DNA of 6,562 nt from Candidatus Hydrogenedentota bacterium (GTDB lineage Bacteria; Hydrogenedentota; Hydrogenedentia; Hydrogenedentales; GCA-2746185). The position numbers and the translations under genes were made by a program. The notes under the pieces are model-generated. The model was not told the DNA's origin, ran no database searches, and saw only the letters and a program-made list of their open reading frames with translations. This document shows, in pieces, positions 1-5,441 of the stretch. Each line of letters opens with the position of its first letter. Positions within the stretch are counted from its first letter, which is position 1. The stretch covers positions 1 through 6,562 of the forward strand of contig JASJYE010000143.1 in assembly GCA_030123645.1 (NCBI GenBank), given 5' to 3'.

Positions 1-350
1 GCAAGATTATATACGCTTCCCATGGGGCCGCGTACTGGCGCATTATTCCCGAGTCCAAGATGAATGAATACAAGGGGGACCGCACCGTAAAAGCCGATCC
101 ACGGGACCGCAGTCTCCCCAGCAACGTGTCGCATCACCAGGAATTTCTACAGGCATGCAAGGGGTACAAGCCAGCGGGCGCCAACTTCGACTATGGCGGG
201 CCACTAACCGAGATCGCGATGCTGGGAAACATCGCGCACCATATGCCGGGCACGGAATTGGAGTGGGACGCCAAGCACATGATGTTTCCCAATCAGCCCG
301 AAGCGAATCAGTATCTCCATTTCCGATATCGTGACGGTTGGACGATGTAA
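1..350 (+). CDS. Gfo/Idh/MocA family oxidoreductase, C-terminal fragment (5' end outside window)
   Basis: This is the end of a gene that enters from the left edge; the reading frame starts at base 3 and runs to TAA at 348-350, about 115 residues. The visible part is the C-terminal substrate-side domain. The diagnostic stretch is GANFDYGGPLTEIAMLGNIA, followed by LEWDAKHM, NQPEANQYL and a final YRDGW. This order is the typical ending of the Gfo/Idh/MocA proteins that are abundant in planctomycete-like bacteria. The family comprises NAD(P)-dependent sugar or polyol dehydrogenases with an N-terminal Rossmann fold, which is not in this window. The substrate cannot be told from the tail. An internal ATG at 60 is not the start, because recognisable family sequence (IYASHGAAYWRIIPESKM) lies upstream in the same frame. 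It converges on the UROD remnant and has no evident link to the corrinoid genes. Confidence 0.88.
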   Translation, partial: KIIYASHGAAYWRIIPESKMNEYKGDRTVKADPRDRSLPSNVSHHQEFLQACKGYKPAGANFDYGGPLTEIAMLGNIAHHMPGTELEWDAKHMMFPNQPEANQYLHFRYRDGWTM

Positions 351-365
351 ACATCGAAGCGATGT
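351..365 (+). other. Short perfect hairpin directly after the oxidoreductase stop codon
   Basis: ACATCG at 351-356 and CGATGT at 360-365 form a perfect 6-bp stem with an AAG loop, starting at the base after TAA. No T-tract follows, so it is not a canonical intrinsic terminator. It sits between two converging reading frames, which suggests a weak terminator or an mRNA 3' end structure. It could also be chance. Confidence 0.3.
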
Positions 366-373
366 GGCCTGCA

Positions 374-502
374 TCAGACTGCGATCGGATATTGTCCGTA
401 TTCGTGGATTGCCCTGACCATCTCGACATAGGTCTCGGGCTTGACGCCGGAATGTATGGAATTGCTCGACGCGCAGATGTAGCCACTGTCAACCGACAGA
501 GA
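374..502 (-). pseudogene. Remnant C-terminus of a UROD-family methyltransferase
   Basis: Reading the minus strand from 502 to a TGA at 376-374 gives 42 residues that match the end of UROD-family (uroporphyrinogen decarboxylase-like) methyltransferases. It begins SLSVD, continues SGYICASSNSIHSGVKPE and ends AIHEYGQYPIAV. The piece lines up with the final part of the intact UROD gene in this window (IDSLASDGTGYILAS, then NIQVNTPVENIIAMYDEAWHYG) but clearly belongs to another subfamily. The codon just before it is TAG (503-505), and no UROD sequence is visible further upstream in any minus frame. So this is a decayed or deleted gene, not a short functional one. The tail itself has no internal stop. 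The gene was convergent with the oxidoreductase, ending 23 bp from it. Confidence 0.72.
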
Positions 503-504
503 CT

Positions 505-801
505 AAAGACGGCCATCTGTATTTCCTTTTCTGGCTCATTCACCATTACTTGCGAAAGATTTGCAGGCTCTTTCGTGCACAGTCCGCCGGGAGGCAAATC
601 TCCTATTTGCCACTCGACAAGAACTTATCATGGATGTCCCTCAAAAAGCCCGTCTGTATGTTCCGGGCCGTAGACCCCCCTCTTTTTGGCTTCGGCGACA
701 AGGATTCCGAGGACCGAGACAACGTGCTCGACAAAATATTGCCTGTCCCTAAGTTTTCCAGCTCTCAAGTCGCCTCGTGTGCCGGACAATATGGCGTCGA
801 G
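505..801. other. Apparent non-coding stretch with possible decayed coding sequence
   Basis: No convincing gene lies here. On the minus strand the flavoprotein frame stays open for 57 codons past its TAG (801 down to 631) before TGA at 630-628. That reading contains protein-like pieces such as HVVSVLGILVAEAKKRGVYG but has no recognisable family and no ATG start. A second minus frame is open from about 624 downward (VLVEWQIGDLPPGGLCTKEP) and overlaps known genes in the wrong frame further on. The stretch may be the ruined body or replacement of the UROD gene whose tail survives at 374-502, or plain intergenic DNA. No RNA gene or terminator was seen. Confidence 0.35.
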
Positions 802-1404
802 CTACACCATTGCCGCGCTTCGCGAACCCACGACCAGCTTTCTTCCCAGCTCCTCGGCTTTTTCGAGGAGGGCCGTGTTTTCGTTGATGTCGGTCCCGGC
901 TGAGGCGGTGCCGTGCACCATCCCAACGAGATTGGCGTGCACGTAATTGCAGAGATCCTGGAACGTACGGAGGGCGTTGACACAGCCTGAACTGAAGGCG
1001 TTCTCGCCGCCGTAGGTCATGGCGACGGCGATGCGCTTGTCCCGCCACGGCTTTACACCGTAAGCGTTCAACGCGAAGCAGCGGTCCAACAGCAATTTGG
1101 TTTGGGCGGAAAAGCTAAAGAAAAAGACCGGGCTGGCGAAGACCCAGGCGTCGGCTTCGATGAGCTTGGGGTAAATGGCCTGCATGTCATCATCGACGGC
1201 GCACTTCGTGGCGTCGGGCTTCTGGCAGACGTAGCAGGATTGGCAAGGAGTGATCTTAAGACCATTGAGGTAGATGGATTCCACTTGGGCGCCGGCCTCC
1301 TCCGCTCCTTTGGTGATTCGCTGCGCCAAGGTTGCGCTATTGCCTTTCTTCCTGGGGCTGCCGAGTAGGACAAGTACCTTCTTTGCTTTCAATTCGCTTG
1401 CCAT
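802..1404 (-). CDS. Flavodoxin-fold iron-sulfur flavoprotein / NADPH-dependent FMN reductase family
   Basis: A complete 200-residue protein, a normal length for the family. The N-terminal strand and FMN phosphate loop are VLVLLGSPRKKGNS (residues 10-23). Next comes a compact cysteine cluster C54-x2-C57-x2-C60-x7-C68, directly followed by DDDM. This is the spacing known from the Isf-type iron-sulfur flavoproteins of anaerobes, where it holds a [4Fe-4S] cluster. ASPVFFFSFSAQTKLLLDR (90-108) and TYGGE (130-134) are the other flavin-contact regions. The ATG at 1404 is preceded by AAAGGCGG about 7 bases upstream. The gene lies 168 bp downstream of the homocysteine methyltransferase on the same strand, so it may share its transcript. 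Role by inference: cytoplasmic one- or two-electron carrier, possibly donor for reductive reactivation of the corrinoid protein, as flavodoxin is for MetH in E. coli. A general stress or quinone reductase role cannot be excluded. It ends in TAG, and the frame stays open beyond it. Confidence 0.87.
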   Translation of the reverse strand: MASELKAKKVLVLLGSPRKKGNSATLAQRITKGAEEAGAQVESIYLNGLKITPCQSCYVCQKPDATKCAVDDDMQAIYPKLIEADAWVFASPVFFFSFSAQTKLLLDRCFALNAYGVKPWRDKRIAVAMTYGGENAFSSGCVNALRTFQDLCNYVHANLVGMVHGTASAGTDINENTALLEKAEELGRKLVVGSRSAAMV

Positions 1405-1572
1405 GATTTTTCCGCCTTTCTAATTTCAACCCGATTTTTCCCCGATGAAGCGTCCTTCGACAACCACCGGTGACATGAGGCGTTTCGCCGCCATGGTATC
1501 AGGCGTTCCTCGGGTTTACAACACGGATAGGTCGAGTTTCGCGTTGATTGCGGCCGATGGCCCCGGGGAGGC
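1405..1572. other. Intergenic gap between homocysteine methyltransferase and flavoprotein genes
   Basis: 168 bp on the transcript path of the minus-strand pair. It contains the GC-rich palindrome CCCCGGGG at 1561-1568 just beyond the methyltransferase stop, without a T-tract. The flavoprotein ribosome-binding site lies near 1412-1419. No clear promoter or terminator was seen, so either co-transcription or a separate weak promoter is possible. Confidence 0.4.
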
Positions 1573-2484
1573 CTACGCGCGAACCGCGGTATCGAGGGCC
1601 GCGGCGATCGCGCGGATGTGCTCGGGCGTCGAGCCGCAGCATCCCCCGATGAACTTCGCGCCGGCTTGGAGCAACGGCCCGACCATCTCGGCATAGACCT
1701 TCGGCGATGCGGGGTATATCGCATTGCCGTCCGCGTCCAGGCCCGGCTGGCCTGCGTTCCCTTTGACCCAGATGGGCAGGTCGGCGCCGCATGTCGAGAA
1801 CTGCTCGGCCAGAAGCAGAATCGTCTCGATTCCCGCGCCGCAATTCGCCCCGACGAAGCTGGCCCCTGCGCCTTTGGCCAGCGCGTGGGCCTCGGAAACG
1901 CTCACGCCCATCATGGTTCGGTCGTGACCGGCGCCGGAATCAAAAGTAAATGAGATACCGACCGGCAGGCTGCACCCGCAAAGCGCCCCTTCCAGCGTGG
2001 CCTGCGCCTCGACCAGATCGCTCTGCGTCTCGATGACGATGGCGTCGGCGCCGCCGGCCTCGAGCGCCGAGGCCTGTTCCGCTGCCGATGCTTGGACCGC
2101 CTCGACGGAGATCTCGTTCATCATGACAATTTTGCCGCAAGGCCCAATCGAACCGAATACGTATGCCTTGTCACGCGCCGCGCGTTTCGATATCGCCGCG
2201 CCGGCCTGGTTCAACTCGATGCCTCTTTCCTCGAGCTTGTGCCGCGCCAGTGTCGGGCGGTTGCTGGAAAACGTATTCGTTAATACGATCCCGGCGCCCG
2301 CGTCCACGTAGGCGCGCGCTACCGAGAAGACCTTGTCCGGTGCGTCAAGGTTCCATAGGTCGTGGAGCTGTCCTGTCGCCGCACCGAGTTTGTCCAGTTC
2401 CGTCCCCCACGCGCCATCGGTGCACAGGGGCGGGAGTGCGCCCAGGTTCTCTCTCGTCAGTGGGACCTTCGGGTCGACAGACAT
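1573..2484 (-). CDS. Stand-alone homocysteine S-methyltransferase (MetH N-terminal module type)
   Basis: A 303-residue protein, the size of a single zinc-dependent homocysteine-binding TIM barrel as in MetH module 1, BHMT or MmuM. Visible signatures are DGAWGTEL (23-30), TNTF (69-72), FGSIGP (110-115), a probable strand end IVIET (149-153), GANCG (212-216) and GGCCGS (280-285). Cys215, Cys282 and Cys283 are the three zinc ligands expected to activate the homocysteine thiolate, and all are present. The frame stays open to a TTG at 2526. The ATG at 2484 is preferred because GGGAG lies 8 bases upstream and the homologous N-terminus begins just after it. The flavoprotein follows it on the same strand, and the corrinoid cluster lies divergently. 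With no fused folate or B12 domain, it probably takes the methyl group from the separate corrinoid protein. Direct use of S-methylmethionine, betaine or SAM is the alternative. Confidence 0.9.
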   Translation of the reverse strand: MSVDPKVPLTRENLGALPPLCTDGAWGTELDKLGAATGQLHDLWNLDAPDKVFSVARAYVDAGAGIVLTNTFSSNRPTLARHKLEERGIELNQAGAAISKRAARDKAYVFGSIGPCGKIVMMNEISVEAVQASAAEQASALEAGGADAIVIETQSDLVEAQATLEGALCGCSLPVGISFTFDSGAGHDRTMMGVSVSEAHALAKGAGASFVGANCGAGIETILLLAEQFSTCGADLPIWVKGNAGQPGLDADGNAIYPASPKVYAEMVGPLLQAGAKFIGGCCGSTPEHIRAIAAALDTAVRA

Positions 2485-2489
2485 CAGAC

Positions 2490-2500
2490 ATACTCCCGCG
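2490..2500 (-). promoter_or_regulatory. Ribosome-binding site fixing the homocysteine methyltransferase start
   Basis: Read on the minus strand, GGGAG lies 8 bases before the ATG at 2484. The alternative TTG start 42 bases further upstream has no comparable purine-rich site. This decides for the shorter protein. Confidence 0.6.
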
Positions 2501-2615
2501 GCCGCGACACGGATCTTCGACGTCAAGCGAGCGGCGTCGAAAGATTGGATTCAATCCCGTGCCGCGCATGAGGTGCAGAATCATGTTAGGCCGCGGCAAG
2601 ACCCTGTTTTCGATT

Positions 2616-2635
2616 AACGGGGTTGCCCCGTTTTT
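2616..2635 (+). terminator. Intrinsic-terminator-like hairpin in the divergent control region
   Basis: AACGGGG (2616-2622) pairs perfectly with CCCCGTT (2626-2632) around a TTG loop, and the T-run TTTTT (2631-2635) follows on the plus strand. This is the shape of a Rho-independent terminator for plus-strand transcription. It lies 110 bases before the probable plus-strand promoter and upstream of any plus-strand gene. It could therefore stop stray antisense transcription arising inside the homocysteine methyltransferase gene, or it could be an attenuator if plus transcription starts further upstream. Read on the minus strand the same hairpin has no T-run and would sit near the 5' end of the methyltransferase leader. 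Confidence 0.55.
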
Positions 2636-2652
2636 CTGTTTCCGTGATTTAG

Positions 2653-2682
2653 AGTATCGTCCGAGTCACGCTCAGATCGCAA
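2653..2682 (-). promoter_or_regulatory. Possible sigma-70-like promoter for the minus-strand pair
   Basis: On the minus strand, TTGCGA (2682-2677) and GATACT (2658-2653) are separated by 18 bases, each matching the consensus at 4 of 6 positions. Transcription would begin near 2646, giving a leader of about 160 bases that contains the GC hairpin. This is a moderate match only. The organism's promoter consensus is unknown. Confidence 0.3.
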
Positions 2683-2694
2683 CTCTGGGTGACT
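2664..2694. repeat. Inverted repeat AGTCAC...GTGACT, candidate operator
   Basis: AGTCAC at 2664-2669 and its exact complement GTGACT at 2689-2694 are separated by 19 bases and bracket the possible -35 of the minus-strand promoter. The same GTCAC half-site recurs as a second inverted pair at 2775-2790 near the plus-strand start. This suggests one regulator acting on both directions. No regulator gene lies in the window. Confidence 0.35.
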
Positions 2695-2743
2695 TTACAA
2701 CGCGTTCCCGGCCGACACGCCCCGCCAGATATCTCGCCTGCAT

Positions 2744-2773
2744 TTGGACGGTCGGGTCGAGATGCTATACAAT
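2744..2773 (+). promoter_or_regulatory. Probable promoter of the corrinoid protein gene cluster
   Basis: The -10 candidate is TACAAT at 2768-2773 (5 of 6 consensus), overlapping a TGC-TATACA extended -10 reading. TTGGAC at 2744-2749 is a weak -35, 18 bases upstream of TACAAT. Transcription would start near 2780, leaving a leader of about 50 bases before the ATG at 2831. Confidence 0.45.
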
Positions 2774-2774
2774 C

Positions 2775-2790
2775 GTCACCGTCGTGTGAC
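2775..2790. repeat. Inverted repeat GTCAC-N6-GTGAC at the probable plus-strand start site
   Basis: GTCAC (2775-2779) and GTGAC (2786-2790) form a perfect 5-bp inverted pair with a 6-base centre, immediately after the -10 candidate. The position suits a repressor operator or a hairpin at the mRNA 5' end. It shares its half-site with the pair at 2664-2694. Confidence 0.38.
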
Positions 2791-2830
2791 CGGATGCGAC
2801 TACAATCGGCGGGATCGAAGGAGCCTGGGC

Positions 2831-3499
2831 ATGGCAAGCATACTCGAGCTGATTGCCACTTGCACCGAACGGGGGAAACTGAACAAAGACGCACCCTATC
2901 CGCCCGACATGAGAGAGTTGAACGGCGTTGACGAGCTGGTGGCCCAAGCGCTGTCCGACGGAATCGACCCCGACGAAGTCTTGAATCAGGGCTTGATGGT
3001 GGGCATGGGCCGCATCGGCGAGCAGTTCAGCCGCAACGAGGTGTTTGTGCCCGAATTGCTGATGGCGGCCCGGGCGATGAGTGCGGGCATGAAGCACTTG
3101 AAGCCCCATTTCGATTCCGGGGCCGCCAAACGAAAAGGGACCTTCGTCATCGGCACAGTCGCGGGCGACCTCCACGATATCGGCAAGAACCTGGTGCGAA
3201 TGGTCATGGAGGGCGGCGGCTGGGAAGTCGTGGATCTGGGTGTGGACGCCGGGGTCGACAAATTCCTCGCGGCGGTCGAACTGAATCCCGGCTGTGCGGT
3301 AGGATTGAGCGCGCTGCTGACAACGACCATGGGGCACATGGGGGACATCGTCCAGGCGATACGGGACAAAGCTCCGGACACAAAGATCTTGGTGGGCGGC
3401 GCGCCCCTTACCCAAGAGTTCTGCGACATGATTGGCGCGGACAGCTATGCCAGGGACCCGCAGTTGGCCTTGGAGTATCTCTCATCCAGCTTCGTATAG
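2831..3499 (+). CDS. Cognate corrinoid protein of a methyltransferase system (MtaC/MtbC/MtmC-like, MetH B12 module)
   Basis: A 222-residue cytoplasmic protein with the two-part corrinoid protein layout. The N-terminal helical cap (about 32-95) carries DELVAQALSDGIDPDEVLNQGLM-type repeats and the methyl-cap region ending RNEVFVPELLMAARAMSAGM. The C-terminal Rossmann-like B12 domain (about 103-222) contains DLHDIG at 113-118, where His115 is the lower axial cobalt ligand of the DxHxxG motif. GLSALLTTTM (158-167) and VGGAPLT (188-194) supply the other conserved B12 contacts. The ATG at 2831 has AAGGAG 7 bases upstream. The frame is open further upstream to a TTG at 2744, but that stretch is the promoter. 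The reactivation protein gene follows with no gap. Role: carries the methyl group on cobalt between the donor-side UROD-type enzyme and an acceptor enzyme, probably the divergent homocysteine methyltransferase. The stop is TAG. Confidence 0.95.
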   Translation: MASILELIATCTERGKLNKDAPYPPDMRELNGVDELVAQALSDGIDPDEVLNQGLMVGMGRIGEQFSRNEVFVPELLMAARAMSAGMKHLKPHFDSGAAKRKGTFVIGTVAGDLHDIGKNLVRMVMEGGGWEVVDLGVDAGVDKFLAAVELNPGCAVGLSALLTTTMGHMGDIVQAIRDKAPDTKILVGGAPLTQEFCDMIGADSYARDPQLALEYLSSSFV

Positions 3500-3508
3500 G
3501 TGAACGGC
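3498..3508 (+). promoter_or_regulatory. Ribosome-binding site overlapping the corrinoid gene stop
   Basis: AGGTGA at 3498-3503 uses the last two bases of the TAG stop and is an exact match to part of the anti-Shine-Dalgarno complement TAAGGAGGTGA. It is well spaced for the GTG at 3509 and not for the GTG at 3500. This implies translational coupling of the two genes. Confidence 0.55.
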
Positions 3509-4210
3509 GTGCAAACAGATCCAGAGTGTCTAACGATTCCATTCCAGTCCCTGGAAATCACCCGGGATGACATTGCCCTGGGCATGGGCTATGCCGACGG
3601 TGCTTTACCCATGCCCTTCTCCGCTCAGATGGACACGCTACTCGCGCAGGCCGAACGGCATGTCCGGATACGAGCGGGATTCCGCGTCCTTCCGCCATCC
3701 TCCGTGCGAATTGCCGCTGCCGGATTCTTTATTGAAGACACCTACTTCGAGACGAATCGCATTATCGCGCGCCCGCTGCGCAAGGCCGAAACGCTTGCGT
3801 TCTTTGTGGCTACGGCTGGGCAGGGAATCACGGCTTGGTCGAAGGATCTCTTTGAAAGCGACGACCTGGTGCAAGCCTATCTGGTCGACGCGCTGGGCTC
3901 GGAAATAGCCGAACGGGCCGCCGAGCGCATTCAGAAGGAGATCGCCGAACGGGCTGAAACCGAAGGGTGCCGGATTACCAACCGCTACAGTCCTGGCTAC
4001 TGCAATTGGAGTGTTGCCGAACAACACAAGCTGTTTGCGTTTCTGCCCGATAACTTCTGCAGTATTACACTCACGCCATCGGCCCTTATGCAACCCACCA
4101 AATCGGTTAGTGGCGTCATCGGGGTCGGCGCAAATGTACAAAAGCTAGACTATGAGTGCAAGATCTGCCTGGAGACCCACTGCTACCGGCACAACATTCG
4201 CCACATGTAG
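3509..4210 (+). CDS. Stand-alone methionine-synthase activation-domain protein (corrinoid reactivation)
   Basis: A 233-residue protein resembling only the C-terminal SAM-binding reactivation domain of MetH. The N-terminal part (LTIPFQSLEITRDDIALGMG) matches short free-standing relatives found beside corrinoid proteins. The central region (IAAAGFFIED and FVATAGQGI) is typical of these. The SAM-binding signature RYSPGYCNW starts at residue 159, equivalent to RPAPGY in E. coli MetH, and is followed by LTPSALMQPTKSVSGVIGVG (188-207). The end is unusual: a cysteine cluster C217-x2-C220-x4-C225 followed by RHNIRHM, which could bind a metal or Fe-S cluster. GTG 3509 is chosen on its ribosome-binding site; GTG 3500, abutting the previous stop, would add three residues. 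Expected role: reductive methylation of inactive Co(II) corrinoid using SAM, with an electron from a flavoprotein or ferredoxin. This role is inferred from MetH; no reaction is known for this protein itself. The stop is TAG. Confidence 0.86.
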   Translation: MQTDPECLTIPFQSLEITRDDIALGMGYADGALPMPFSAQMDTLLAQAERHVRIRAGFRVLPPSSVRIAAAGFFIEDTYFETNRIIARPLRKAETLAFFVATAGQGITAWSKDLFESDDLVQAYLVDALGSEIAERAAERIQKEIAERAETEGCRITNRYSPGYCNWSVAEQHKLFAFLPDNFCSITLTPSALMQPTKSVSGVIGVGANVQKLDYECKICLETHCYRHNIRHM

Positions 4211-4231
4211 CAGCAAGTCTCCCAAAACAAG

Positions 4232-5290
4232 ATGAATTCACGCGAAAGAATCCTTGCCGCGATCAACTGCGAGCCCGTGGATCGCATTCCGACGGACATG
4301 TGGGCGACGGCAGAAGTCAGGCGAAAACTGACCGATTATTTTGGCGAAGGGGTCAGTCTCTGGAAGGAACTGCACATCGATGGAATGGGCTATGTCTTCC
4401 CGCGGTATGCCGGACCCGCCCCGCCAGCGGCGCCCGAAGGCGAATCCGTCGATTTTTGGGGTGTCCGGACGAAGCGGGTTCCCCATGAGGGCGGGGCCTA
4501 TGATGAGGTCTCTTTCTGTCCCCTCGCCAGCGTGCAGACCCTGGACGATCTCGATGCCTATGCGTGGCCGCAGGCCGACTGGTTCGACTACTCCCACATG
4601 CGCGAGAGAGCCGAAAGGGTCCGCAAGACAAGGGTGGTCAATTGTGGCGCGATGATGCCCTTCTTCCACCACAACGCATTGCGAGGTCTGGAGCAGTCCC
4701 TCCTCGATCCCCTGGTGGAGCCGGAGCTTACGCACGAGATTCTCAAGCGCCTCACGGATTTTTTCTACGAGCAGTATTTCCGTATCTTCGAGACCTGCGA
4801 GGGCCTCATCGACCTTGCGGGTGTGACCGATGACCTCGGAAGCCAGGTCGGGCCCCTGATGAGTCTGGACGTGTATCGGGAGTTCTATGCGCCTCATCAC
4901 AAACGGCTTATCGACCTCTGCCACGAGTTTGGGGTCAAGGTGTTCCATCACGACGACGGCGGCATCCGGCCCTTCATTCCGATCCTGGTTGACATGGGCA
5001 TCGATGTCCTCAATCCCATCCAGTGGGCCTGCCGGGACATGGACATGAAGGAACTGAAATCCAAATTTGGCGGCAAGATCTGTTTCCACGGGGCCATTGA
5101 GAATCAGAAGATCCTGCCCTTCGGAACGCCGGAAGACGTGCGGGAAGAAGTCCGCCACTGCATCGATAGTCTCGCCAGCGACGGCACGGGGTACATCCTC
5201 GCCTCATGCCATAACATACAGGTGAACACGCCGGTCGAAAACATCATCGCCATGTACGACGAAGCGTGGCACTATGGGAAGATGGCCTAG
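4232..5290 (+). CDS. UROD/MtaA-family corrinoid methyltransferase
   Basis: A complete 352-residue TIM-barrel protein of the uroporphyrinogen decarboxylase superfamily, in the methyltransferase branch that includes MtaA, MtbA and CmuA rather than true HemE. The N-terminus SRERILAAINCEPVDRIPTDMW (3-24) is the family hallmark and confirms the ATG, although no good ribosome-binding site precedes it. Translation may therefore depend on coupling with the gene 21 bp upstream. Other family landmarks are VDFWG (73-77), GVKVFHHDDGG (234-244), IDVLNPIQ (257-264), FHGAIENQKILPFGTPEDV (285-303) and CHNIQVNTPVENIIAMY (326-342). The metal site is modified: H240-x-D242 replaces the His-x-Cys of MtaA, while Cys326 is kept. 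Likely role: moves a methyl group between a small substrate and the corrinoid protein. Context favours the donor side because a homocysteine acceptor enzyme is already present. The substrate is unknown. The stop is TAG. Confidence 0.9.
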   Translation: MNSRERILAAINCEPVDRIPTDMWATAEVRRKLTDYFGEGVSLWKELHIDGMGYVFPRYAGPAPPAAPEGESVDFWGVRTKRVPHEGGAYDEVSFCPLASVQTLDDLDAYAWPQADWFDYSHMRERAERVRKTRVVNCGAMMPFFHHNALRGLEQSLLDPLVEPELTHEILKRLTDFFYEQYFRIFETCEGLIDLAGVTDDLGSQVGPLMSLDVYREFYAPHHKRLIDLCHEFGVKVFHHDDGGIRPFIPILVDMGIDVLNPIQWACRDMDMKELKSKFGGKICFHGAIENQKILPFGTPEDVREEVRHCIDSLASDGTGYILASCHNIQVNTPVENIIAMYDEAWHYGKMA

Positions 5291-5441
5291 TGGTTTGACT
5301 TAAGCCGAAGGGCAATTCAGCCACAGAGGACTCAGAGGGCACAGAGAAACTCATGGACGATTAACTGACCGAGCACTTCGTTGCTCGTCGTCGGTGGAGT
5401 AGGATCGCCGTAATCCTTCATCGCTTCTTCAGACAAGATGT

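Noticed and set aside
43..597. Long minus-strand open frame of 184 codons
   Set aside because: Most of it is antisense to the oxidoreductase or a wrong-frame reading of the UROD remnant, and its composition (many Arg, Ser, Pro, Cys) is typical of a shadow frame.
802..804. UAG of the flavoprotein read as pyrrolysine, joining the 57-codon extension
   Set aside because: Five genes in the window use TAG as ordinary stop, no MttB/MtmB-type pyrrolysine methyltransferase is present, and the flavoprotein is already full length.
1426..1494. Small minus-strand ORF of 22 codons before the flavoprotein gene
   Set aside because: No properly spaced ribosome-binding site and no recognisable sequence; chance ORFs of this size are common.
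2485..2526. Longer N-terminus for the homocysteine methyltransferase from the TTG at 2526
   Set aside because: The extra 14 residues resemble no family sequence, the TTG lacks a ribosome-binding site, and the ATG at 2484 has a good one.
2485..2830. Cobalamin, SAM or SAH riboswitch in the divergent leader
   Set aside because: I looked for the conserved cores of these classes on both strands and saw none. A covariance-model search would settle it.
2765..3415. Minus-strand open frame of 216 codons, rich in His and Gln, opposite the corrinoid protein
   Set aside because: It is the antisense shadow of a clearly recognised corrinoid protein gene and shows no family features.
4238..5158. Minus-strand open frame of 306 codons opposite the UROD gene
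   Set aside because: Antisense shadow of a well-supported UROD-family gene; long shadows are expected at this GC content.
4232..5290. Calling the UROD-family gene HemE (uroporphyrinogen decarboxylase of haem synthesis)
   Set aside because: Its placement with corrinoid and reactivation genes, and its NPIQ and CHNIQ motifs, fit the methyltransferase branch rather than HemE.
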